The notes beneath the pieces are model-generated. The model made no database searches and had not been told where the DNA came from. It saw only the letters and a program-made list of their open reading frames with translations. Made by a program: the position numbers and the translations under genes. 64,000 nt of DNA, from the NCBI RefSeq assembly GCF_004214895.1, contig NZ_CP035952.1:3048501-3112500 (forward strand), in the 5' to 3' direction. This DNA is from Pseudomonas tructae. GTDB lineage: Bacteria; Pseudomonadota; Gammaproteobacteria; Pseudomonadales; Pseudomonadaceae. Below, in pieces: positions 10,449 through 22,400 of the stretch (its first letter is position 1; every line of letters begins with the position of its first letter).

Positions 10449-13400
10449 GTATCAATGAGCTATTGCAAACACTTTCAGCCAACAATGTGCAACTGGCGCT
10501 CAAGGATGGGCAACTGGCGGTACAAGGCAACCGTCAGGTACTGACGGACGCCGCACTGGTGGCGCAGCTGCGTGAACACAAGGCCGCCCTGGTGACGATG
10601 ATTGCGCGTGGTGAGTATGTGGCGGTCAAACAGGGCGCGGTGCAGGTGCCGGACAATCTGATCCCGCCCGGTTGCACGCGCATTACCCCGGCCATGCTCA
10701 ATCTGGCCAGCGTTGACCAGGACAGCCTCGACGGTATCGTCGCCTGCATTCCCGGTGGTGCCGCCAACGTTCAGGACATCTACCCCCTGGCGCCGCTGCA
10801 GCAGGGCTTGTTGTTCCACCATGCCAGTGCCGCCGAGCACGACCCCTACGTATTACGACTGCGCTTCGTGTTTGCCGATGAGGGACGGCTGCAGGCCTTC
10901 GCGGCTGCATTGCGCGGGGTCATCGCGCGCCATGACATCCTGCGCACCTCGGTGCATTGGCAGGGGCTGCAGAGCCCGTTGCAAGTGGTCTGGCGCCATG
11001 CCGAACTGCAACTGCTGGATCTGCCGGCCGACGATGCGCGCCGCGACGGCTTCGATCTGACCCAGGCACCGCTGATCCGCCTGCTGCGCGAAGCGCCGCA
11101 AGCCGACGGCAAGCTGGTCGCCACCTTGCAGTTTCATCATATCGCCCTGGACCACAGTGCGCTGGAAGTCGTCCAGCATGAGTTGGTCGCGCTGCTCAGC
11201 GGCGAAGCTGAACGCCTGGGCGCGCCGGTGCCGTTTCGCAACTATGTGGCCCAGGCGGTCCTGGGGATCAACGAGGCCGAGCATGAGCGGTTCTTTCGCG
11301 ACATGCTCGGCGAGGTCGACGAACCGACCCTGGCCTACGCGATTCAGGACATGCAGGGCGATGGCCTGGTGCACAACGAACACAGCCTGGAACTACCCGA
11401 TGCACTGTGCCAAAGCCTGCGCGCCCTGGCGCGAACCCATGGAGTGAGTGTCGCCAGCCTGTTTCACCTGGCCTGGGGCCGGGTGCTGGGCGGCCTGACC
11501 GGGCGCGAGCGGGTGGTGTTCGGCACGGTCTTGATGGGGCGCTTGCTGGGCGCCGAAGCCGTCGATCGTGCCCTGGGGATCTTCATCAACACCTTGCCGC
11601 TGCGGGTGGACCTGGACGACGTCGACCTGGCAACGGCAATCAAGGCCAGCCACCAGCGCCTGAGTGCACTGATGCGTCATGAGCACGCGTCGCTGGCGCT
11701 GGCCCAGCGCTGCAGCGGGATGACGGCTGGCGTACCGCTGTTCAATGCCTTGCTCAACTATCGCCACAGCGCCGTGGCCGCCGAGCAACCACGGCGCGCC
11801 GCCCTGGCCGGTATCGAGGTGGTGCAGGCGGTCGAGGCGACGACCTATCCGCTGACCTTGAGCGTCGATGACTTGGGCCAAGGGTTGCGCCTGACCCTGC
11901 TGGCCAGTGCCCAGGTGCCGGCGCAGCGCGTGTGCGCCTACCTGCAACAGACCCTGGAAAGCTTGGTGCAGATGCCTCAGCTGGCGGTCAAATCCCTGGA
12001 AATGCTGCCGCACAGCGAGCGCCACGAACTGCTGGAAACCTTCAACGACTACCCGGCCGTGCACACCGGCGTGCTGCCGCTGCACCGGCGTATCGAGGAG
12101 CACGCCCGGCGCTACCCCGATGATACTGCGGCCACCCAGGCTGGCCAGGTGCTTGGCTACGGTGAGCTCAATGCACGGGCCAATGCCTTGGCCCATCACC
12201 TGATCGGGCTGGGAGTGCAGCCCGAAGACCGGGTCGCGGTGCTCGCCCGGCGCGGCCTGGAAACCCTGGTCGGCTTGCTGGCGGTGCTCAAGGCCGGTGC
12301 CTGCTATGTACCGGTTGATGCGGCCCATCCGGATGAACGCATACGCTATCTGCTCGAAGACAGTGCGCCACGGGCGGTGCTGACCCAGCACGCGTTGCGT
12401 GGGCGCCTGGAGGCTGTCGAGGTGCCGTTGCTGGTGCTCGATCGCCCGCACTGGCCGGCGCGTGATGACGATCCACAGGTGCCCGGGCTGGGTGCGAACA
12501 CCCTGGCCTATGTGATCTACACCTCAGGTTCCACCGGCCAGCCCAAGGGGGTGATGGTCGAGCACCAGAGCCTGGGCAACCTGGTCGACTGGCATTGTCG
12601 GGCCTTCGACCTGTGCCGTGGCCGGCAGACCTCGAGCCTGGCCGGTTTCGGCTTCGATGCCATGGCCTGGGAGCTCTGGCCCGCGCTGTGTGCCGGCGCC
12701 ACCGTGCACCTGGCACCTGTGGCCGACGGCAATGAAGATCTCGATGCGCTGCTGCAATGGTGGTGCGCACAACCGCTGGATGTGAGTTTCCTGCCGACCC
12801 CGGTGGCCGAGTACGCCTTCAGCCAGCAGATCGAGCACCCGACCCTGCGCACCCTGTTGATCGGCGGCGATCGCCTGCGCCAGTTCAGCCGCACCCCACG
12901 CTTTGCCGTGGTCAACAACTACGGCCCCACCGAAACCACCGTGGTGGCAAGCTCCGGTGCCGTGGAGCCAGGCGCTGTGCTGCACATCGGCCGGCCCATG
13001 GACAATGCCCGCCTGTATGTTCTCGACGAACGCCAGCAGCCGGTAGCACTGGGCGTGCCGGGCGAGTTGTACATCGGTGGCGCCGGGGTTGCCCGGGGTT
13101 ACCTGGGCCGCCCGCAGCTGAGCGCCGAACGTTTTCTTGCCGACCCGTTCAGCACAGTGCCCGGCCAACGCATGTACCGCAGCGGTGACCTGGTGCGCTG
13201 GCTGGCAGACGGCACACTGGAGTACCTGGGCCGCAACGACGACCAGGTGAAGATCCGCGGCGTGCGCATCGAGCTGGGTGAAATCGAAAGCCGCCTGGGT
13301 AGCTTGGCGGGGATCAACGAGGCCGTGGTGGTGGCCCGTGAGGACCAGCCCGGGCAACCGCGACTGGTGGCCTACTTCACTGCCCAGGCGGATGTCGAAC

Positions 13401-16400
13401 CCCTCGATCCGCAGGGCTTGCGTGCCCAGTTGCAGGCACATCTGCCGGAGTACATGGTGCCGGCGGCCTTTGTCGAGCTGACAGCATTGCCGCTCACGGC
13501 CAATGGCAAACTGGACCACCGTGCATTGCCAAAACCTGAGCGCGCGGCGCTGATCGAACAGGGCTACCAGGCGCCTGAAGGCGAGCTGGAACACAGCCTG
13601 GCGCAGCTCTGGGCAGAGCTGCTGGAAGTTGAGCGGGTAGGGCGTCACGACCGCTTCTTCAGCCTCGGCGGCCACTCCTTGCTGGCCATGCGCATGGTCT
13701 CGCAAGTGCGCCTGCGCCTGGGGGTGGAGCTGCCCCTGGCCGAACTGTTCGCCAGCGACGAACTGGCGGCGGTGGCCAAGGCGCTGGGCAATGCCGGGCG
13801 CAGTGCACTGCCGCCGATCCTGGCAACGCCGCGCACCACGCACCTGCCGATGGCCTTTGCCCAGCAGCGCCTGTGGTTCCTGGCGCAGATGGAGGGCGGC
13901 AACCAGGCCTACAACGTGCCCCTGGCCCTGGGCCTGCGCGGCCCTCTGGACGTCGATGCACTGGAAGGTGCCTTGCTGCGTATCGTTGAGCGCCATGAAA
14001 CCTTGCGCAGCGGTTTTGTGCCCCACGAGGACAGCGCCGAGGTGGTGATTGCCGCAAGCGTCAGGGCCGGCTGGTTCCGGTGTGAGCAGGTAAGCGCCCA
14101 GACCCTCGCCGAGCACCTGCGTGCAGAATCCGAAGCACCGTTCGACCTGGCCCACGGGCCATTGCTGCGAGCCCGTCTGTTGCGCCTGGGGGCTGAGTAC
14201 CATGTATTGGCGTTGACCGTGCACCACATCGTCGCCGACGGCTGGTCGCTGGGGGTGTTGACCGCTGAACTGAGCGCGCTTTACTGCGCCTTGCGCGATG
14301 GCCGTGAAGATCCGTTGCCGGCCTTGACCCTGCAGTACGGCGATTATGCCGTGTGGCAGCGGCGCTGGTTGGCCGGAGAGCAATTGCAACGCCAGGCCGA
14401 CTACTGGCGCGGCGCCCTTGAAGGGGCGCCGGCGCTGTTGAAGGTGCCCGGCGACCGGCCGCGCCCGGAACGCCAGGACTTCGCTGGAGCCAGCCTGCCT
14501 GTGCAACTGGACGCGCGACTTGTTGCCGGCCTGCGCATGCTGGCCCAACGTCATGGGGTGACCCTCTATATGACCGTTCTGGGCGCCTGGTCTGCGCTCC
14601 TGGCGAGGCTTTCGGGGCAGGACGAAGTGGTGATTGGCTGCCCGGTAGCTGGCCGGATACGCGCCGAGCTTGAGCCGTTAGTGGGGTTGTTCGTCAACAC
14701 CCTGGCAATCCGCATCGATACTGCCGATGTCTGCGCAGAGTCCCTGTTGCAGCGGGTCAAGGGTCAGTTGCTGGAGGCTCAGGCGCACCAGGACCTGCCG
14801 TTCGAGCAAGTAGTGGAAATTGTCCGCCCGGCCCGCAGCCTGAGCCATACGCCGTTGTTCCAGACCACCCTGAACTGGCAGGCCACTACCGGAGCGGCCC
14901 TTGCGCTGGAGGGTTTGCAACTCGAAGCGGTGGCGCACAGCGCCCAAGTGGCCAAGTTCGACCTGGCCCTGACCCTGGGGGAGTATGCCGACACCCTGGT
15001 CGGCGCCCTCGAGTACGCGACGGCACTGTTCAATGAAGACACAATGCGCCGCTACCTGGGGTACTTTGACACTCTGCTGCGAGCCATGGTCGGCAATGAT
15101 CAGACGCCACTGGCGCACATTGATCTGGTCGGTGCTGATGAGCGTCAGCGCCTGGTGCACCGCTTCAATGCCACGCATCAGGACTATGCCCAGCAACAGA
15201 CCGTGCATGGCCTGATCGAGGTCCGTGCAGCGCAAGCGCCCCAGGCCTGTGCAGCCCAGGCGGGTAGCCGGTCACTGAGCTATGGCCAACTCAATGCCCA
15301 GGCCAACGCCTTGGCCCACCAACTGATCGGGCTTGGCGTACGCGCCGACGACCGGGTCGCGGTGGTTGCCCGGCGCGGCCTGGAAACCCTGGTGGGGTTG
15401 CTTGCGGTGCTCAAGGCCGGTGCTGCCTATGTGCCGGTGGATCCGGGCCAGCCCGACGAGCGCCTGCACTATTTGCTGGACGACAGTGCACCTGCCGTGG
15501 TGCTGACCCAGGTGGCATTGCGCGAGCGCCTGGGCGTTGTCGACGCTCCACTGTTGTTGCTGGATCAGCCGAGCTGGCCGGCGCGTCACGACAACCCAAG
15601 GGTGCCAGGCTTGACTGCCGATAACCTTGCTTACGTGATCTACACCTCAGGCTCCACGGGCCTGCCCAAAGGGGTGATGGTCGAGCACCAGGCCCTGGTC
15701 AACCTGGTGCATTGGCACTGCAACGCGTTCGACCTGACGCCAGGCGATCACAGCGCAAGCATTGCCGGTTTTGGCTTTGACGCCATGGCCTGGGAAGTCT
15801 GGCCGGCCTTGTGCGCCGGCGCGCAGTTGCACCTGCCGCCGGAGCACCTGGGCAACGAGCAGCTCGATGCGCTGCTTGAATGGTGGTGCGCGCAGCCGCT
15901 GAAAGTGGCCTTCTTGCCCACACCGGTGGCCGAATACCTGTTCAGCCGCGGCCAGCGCCATCCGACCTTGCGCACGCTGTTGATCGGCGGCGATCGCCTG
16001 CGTCAGTTCAGTCGCGATCCGGGCTACAGGGTGATCAACAACTATGGCCCCACCGAAGCGACGGTGGTGGCGACTTCAGGCCAGGTCATGCCTGGCGGAG
16101 CCCTGGATATCGGCAAGCCGATCGGCAACGCCCGGGTATACCTGCTGGATGAGCAGCGCCAACTGGTGCCCTTTGGTTGCGTCGGAGAGCTGTACGTCGG
16201 CGGTGCCGGGGTTGCCCGCGGCTACCTGGGCCGCGCCGAACTGAGTGCCGAGCGCTTCCTCGATGATCCGTTCAGCGAGGTGCCTGGTGCGCGGATGTAC
16301 CGCAGCGGCGACCTGGCCCGCTGGCAGGCCGACGCCACACTGGAGTACCTGGGGCGCAACGACGATCAGGTGAAGATTCGCGGCATACGCATGGAACTGG

Positions 16401-19400
16401 GGGAAATCGAGGGTCAACTGGCCCAGCTAGAAGGCGTTGAAGAGGTATTGCTACTGGCACGCGAAGACCAACCGGGCCAGCCGCGGCTGGTGGCGTACTA
16501 CCTAGGGCACGGAGCGGCGCTGTCGGCCGCCACATTGCGCCAGGGCTTGCAGCAGCGCTTGCCCGCTTACATGTTGCCAGCGGCCTTTGTGCACCTGGAC
16601 GCCTGGCCGCTGACCGCCAATGGCAAGGTCGATCGCCGGGCCTTGCCGGCGCCGACTCGCGATGCCCTGGCCAGCAGCGCCTATGAAGCCCCGGCGGGCG
16701 AGCTGGAATGCGCCCTGGCCGACGTCTGGCGCGAGCTGCTGCAGGTTGAACAGGTGGGCCGCCAGGACCGCTTCTTTGACCTGGGTGGCCATTCGCTGTT
16801 GGCCATGCGCTTGCTGGCCCACGTGCGTCAGCGCCTGGGCCTGGAGCTGGCACTCGGCGAGCTGTTCGCTGATGACAGCCTGGCGGGGGTTGCCGCAAGC
16901 CTTGGAAGCAATCGCCGCGCACTGCTGCCGTCCATCGAGATAGCGCCCCGTGGCGCTACCTTGCCGCTGTCGTTCGCCCAGCAGCGCTTGTGGTTTCTGG
17001 CCCAGTTCGAGCAGGCCAGTGCCGCCTACCACATACCGCTGGTGCTGCAACTGCAGGGTGACTTGCAGCGGCCGGCACTGGCACAGGCGCTACGCCGCCT
17101 GGTCGAGCGGCATGAGAGCCTGCGCAGCCGCTTTGTCGAAGAGAACGGTCAGCCTTGTGTACGGCTGGCCGATGCCGACGCTTTTGAACTGGTCTGGGAA
17201 CAGTGCAGTGATGGCGACCCGCAAGTGCTGGCGACCCTGGTCCAAAACCACGCCCAGCAACCGTTCGCCCTGCATCAGGAACTGCCGCTGCGTGCCTGCG
17301 TCGTGCAACTGGCGCCACAACGGCACCTGTTGCTGCTGACCCTGCATCATATTGCCGCCGATGGCTGGTCGATGGGGGTACTGCTGCGCGAACTGGGCGT
17401 GCTCTACCAGGCCTTTGCTCGCGGCCAGGCCGATCCGTTGCCGGCACTGCCGGTGCAGTACATCGACTATGCCGTGTGGCAACGCCGCTGGCTCAGTGGC
17501 GAGGCCTGGCAGCGCCAGGCCGATTACTGGCTCAAGGCTTTGGCTGGCGCTCCGGAGTTGATCAGCCTGCCGTGTGACCGGCCGCGACCGCAACGCCAGG
17601 ACTACCGTGGCGCGAGTGTCGAGTTGAGCCTGGATCCGCACCTGAGTGAGGCATTGAAAGGCGTTTGCAGTCGCCACGGTGTGACCCCGTATATGGTGTT
17701 CATGGCCGCCTGGGCGGTATTGCTGGCGCGGCTGTCTGGCCAGCACGAGGTGGTCATCGGTTCGGCGGTCGCCAACCGGCGGCTGGCTGAGCTGGATGGT
17801 TTGATCGGTATGTTTGTCAATTCCATCGCCTTGCGTATCGACACCGACCGCGCGCCTGACGTGGCAACCCTGCTGGAGCGGGTCAAGGCCGTGGTGCTGG
17901 CAGGCCAGGAACATCAGGACCTGCCGTTCGAACAGGTAGTGGAGCTGCTGCGTCCCAGCCGAAGCCTTGCGCATACGCCGTTGTATCAGGTGTCGATGGA
18001 TTGGCAGGGCAGCACCGAACAGCAGGCGTTGCACTTGGGCGAGCTGTCGGTGAGCGCAGTCGGCGGGCAACCGTCCATTGCCAAGTTTGACCTGGGCCTG
18101 AGTGTAGGCGAGCAGGGTGACGGCTTTGCCGGCGCGCTGATCTATGCCACGGCGCTGTTCGAGCGGGCGACCATCGAGCGCTACGTGGGTTATCTGGAGC
18201 AGCTGTTGTGGTCGTTTGCCAACAGCGACGCGGCCATTCCCGGGCATGTCGGCTTGATCAACGGGCTTGAACGCCAGCGCTTGTTGCTGGACTTCAACGC
18301 GACGGCCGTAGGCTACGACCTCACCCAGACCCTGCATGGCTTGATCGAGGCCCAGGCCGACCGCACGCCAGATGCCGTGGCGGTGTGTGGTGAAGAGGGC
18401 GAACTGAGCTATCGCCAGCTCAACCAGCAGGCCAACCGCCTGGCCCATCACTTGATTGGCTTGGGGGTCAAACCGGACGACCGTGTGGCAATCTGCGTCG
18501 AACGCGGGCTGTCGATGGTGGTGGGGTTGTTGGCGATTCTCAAGGCCGGTGGCGCCTATGTGCCGCTCGACCCGAGTTACCCGCCCGAGCGTATCGCCCA
18601 TATGCTGGCTGACAGTGCCCCGTTGGCGGTGTTGGCCCATGCCGCCAGCCGTGAGGTGTTGCAGGCGTGGCCAGGGCAACTGATCGATCTCGATCAGCCC
18701 GTCTGGGAGCAGCAGCCCAGCAGCACACCACAGGTCCCGGCGCTGAGCGCCCAAAACCTTGCCTACGTGATCTACACCTCCGGCTCCACCGGCCTGCCCA
18801 AAGGCGTGATGGTCGAGCACCGCAATGTGGTCAACCTGGTGAGCTGGAGCGCGCGCCTGTTTCCGGCGTCGCCAGGGGCCGCGGTGCTGCACAAGACCCC
18901 GAGCAGTTTCGATGCCTCGGTCTGGGAGCTGTTCTGGCCGCTGTGCAGTGGTATGCGCCTGGTCCTGGCGCGGGCCCAGAACGCGCACGATCCGCAGTAC
19001 CTGGTGCAGTTGATCGAAGCGCGTCGGGTCAGCGTCGTGCAGTTCGTCCCGGCCTTGCTGCAGCAGTTCCTTGACGCGCCGCAGAGTGAGCGCTGCACCG
19101 GCTTGAGCGATATCGTCTGCGGCGGTGGCGAGCTGACGGCGGCGCTGGCCGCCCAGGTGCGCCAACGCCTGCCCGGGGTGCGCCTGCACAACGTCTACGG
19201 CCCCACCGAGACCACGGTCGACTGCAGCGTGTGGACCCTGGCACCCGGCGAGCCGTTGCCGCCGGGCTCACCGCCGATTGGCAAGCCAATCGACAACACC
19301 TGCCTGTACGTGCTGGACGATCAGTTGCAGCCGGTGCCCCAGGGCGTGGCGGGCGAGCTGTACGTCGGTGGCGTACAGGTGACCCGTGGCTACCTGAACC

Positions 19401-22400
19401 GCGATGAACTGACCGCCGAGCGCTTCATCGATGACCCGTTCGGCGCCCGGCCCGGCGCGCGGCTGTACCGCACCGGCGACCTGGCCTGCCACCTGGCCGA
19501 CGGCAATCTGGAGTACCTGGGCCGTAACGACGACCAGGTGAAAATCCGCGGCTTGCGCATCGAGCTGGGGGAAATCCAAGCCGGCCTGAGCCGTATTGCC
19601 GGCATCAGGGACGCCGTGGTAATCGCTCGCGAGCAGCAACTGGTTGCCTATTACACCGGTGAACAACAGCCTGCTGAAACCTTGCGCACTGCGTTGCTCG
19701 CGCACTTGCCGCAATTCATGTTGCCCGCGTTGTTCATACATCTGGAGGCGCTGCCGCTCAGCCCCAACGGCAAGCTCGACCGCAAGGCATTGCCGCAGGT
19801 CGAGTTCGCAAGCCGCGCGTTCGAGGCTCCCGAGGGCGAGACCGAAACCCTGCTGGCCAGCCTCTGGGCCGAGCTGCTGGGAGTGGAGCGGGTAGGGCGC
19901 CACGACAACTTCTTCGAACTGGGCGGCCACTCGCTGTTGGCGGTGAGCCTGGTAGCCAAGTTGCGCGCCGCAGGGTTGCAGGCAGACATCCAGGTCCTGT
20001 TCACCACACCGACCCTGGCTGCGCTGGCCGCAACCCTCGGGCAGTATCAGCGCCTGCAGGTGCCGGCCAACCGCATCGAGGCCGATTGCCAACACATCAC
20101 CCCCGACCTGCTGCCGCTGGTGACGTTACCCCAGGAGGCCATCGACCGTATCGTTGCCAGCGTCCCCGGTGGCGTTGCCAACGTTCAGGACATCTATCCG
20201 CTGGGGCCTTTGCAAGCCGGGATTCTCTTTCATCACCTGGCCAGTGAGGGCGAGGACACTTACCTGTTGCGGGCGCGCTTTGCGGTGGCTGACCGCCAGC
20301 GCCTGAGTGCGCTGCACCAGGCACTTGACCGCGTCATCGAACGCCACGACAGCCTGCGTACGTCGTTGTACTGGGAGGGGCTGGCGCAGCCGCTGCAGGT
20401 GGTCTGGCGCAAGGCACCGCTGCAGGTCGAGGCGGCACACGCTGCGCAACTGCAGCGCCTGGACCTGACCCAGGCGCCGCTGCTGCGCCTGGTGTACGAG
20501 GAGGAGGCCGACAGCGGCAAGCTCATCGCCACGCTGCTGTTCCATCACACGGTCATGGACCATATCGCCCTGGATGTGTTGTGCGCCGAGCTGCAGGCGA
20601 TCCTGCTGGGCAGCCAGCAGCAGTTGCCAAGCCCGGTGCCGTACCGCAACTACATCGCCCACATACTGCAAGGTGCCGACGAGCAGGGGCACGAAGCATT
20701 CTTTCGTGAGCAGTTGGGCGATATTGACGAGCCGACGGTACCCTATGCCCAGTATCCCGCGCCACACCCGCAGGCGCAGGCCGAGCTCAGTCGCTGGATA
20801 GACGCCGACCTCGCCCGCCAGGTTCGTGAACAGGCCCGGCAGTTGGGGGTCAGTGCCGCCAGCCTGATGCACCTGGCCTGGGCCATGGTCCTTGGGCAAC
20901 TCAGTGGCCGCGACAGCGTGGTGTTCGGCACCGTGCTGCTGGGGCGCATGCACGGCGGTGAAGGGGTGGAGCGGGCCTTTGGCGTGTTCATCAACACCCT
21001 GCCGTTGCGCATCGACCTGGGCTCCTTGCCAGTACGTGAAGCGCTGCTCGACGCCAATCGCCGGCTGGTCGGCCTGCTCAAACACGAGCATGCGCAGCTG
21101 GGCCTGGCCCAACGCTGCAGTGCCTTGCCAGCCGGTGCGCCGTTGTTCAGCGCCTTGCTCAACTATCGCCACAGTGCCACCGCGCAGGCTGTCGACAGCC
21201 AGACTCAACTAGCCTGGCAAGGCATCGAGTTGCTACACGCCGAAGAACGCAGCAACTACCCGCTGGCGCTGAGCATCGACGACCTGGGCGAGGGCTTTGT
21301 CTTAACGGCGCAATGCGCCCCGGGGGTGGATGCGCGGCGTATCTGCGCTTACCAGGAGCACGCCTTGCAAAGCCTGGTCGGCGCCTTGCGCCAGGCGCCG
21401 GAGCAAGGCATGGAACTGCTGTCGGTGCTGCCCGCGGATGAGCACGAGCAAACCGTTCGGGCCTTCAACGCCAGCCATCGGCAGGCGTATCCGCAAGCGC
21501 CGGTGCAGCGTCTGTTCGAGCAGCGGGTGGCGCGCCATCCTTCGGCCGTGGCGGTAGTAGAAGGCGAGCAGCGCCTGAGTTACGGTGAACTCAATGAACA
21601 GGCCAATCGCCTGGCTCACCACTTGCTCGACGAGGGGGTACAACCGGGTGATCACGTAGCGATCCTGCTGCCGCGTTCGATTACTTTGGTGATCGCCCAA
21701 CTGGCCATTGTCAAATGCGCGGCAGTGTATGTGCCGCTGGACGTCCAGGCCCCGGCCGAGCGTCAGCTGTTCATGATCCAGGACTGCCAGGCTGTGCTGG
21801 TGCTGACATTGCGGCAGTTCGCGCTTGAGCAGGGCGTACGCCGCCTTGACCTGGATGCCGTGGCCGTCGATACCCAGCCCAGGTACAACCCGAACCTGGC
21901 CCAGGGCACCGATGCCGCGGCTTATGTGATGTACACCTCGGGTTCCACCGGTACGCCCAAGGGCGTGCGCGTGGCCCATCGTGGCATTGCCCGCCTGGTA
22001 CTCAACGACGGTTATGCCGACTTCAACCCGCAGGATCGCTTCGCCTTTGCTGCCAACCCGGCTTTCGATGCCAGTACGATGGAGGTCTGGGGCGCGTTGC
22101 TCAATGGCGGCCAGCTGCGGGTGATCGATCACCCGACGCTGATCGATCCACCACGCTTTGCCACGGCCTTGGGCGAGCAGGGGGTAACGGTGCTGTTCCT
22201 GACCACGGCACTGTTCAATCAGTACGTGCAGTTGCTCCCTGATGCCCTGGCAGGCTTGCGCGTGCTGCTGTGCGGCGGTGAACGCGGCGACCCGGCAGCC
22301 TTCAGGACCCTGCTGGCGCACGCCCCGCATTTGCGCCTGCTGCATTGCTACGGGCCCACCGAAACCACGACCTTTGCCACCACCAGCCGGGTGCGGGCCG

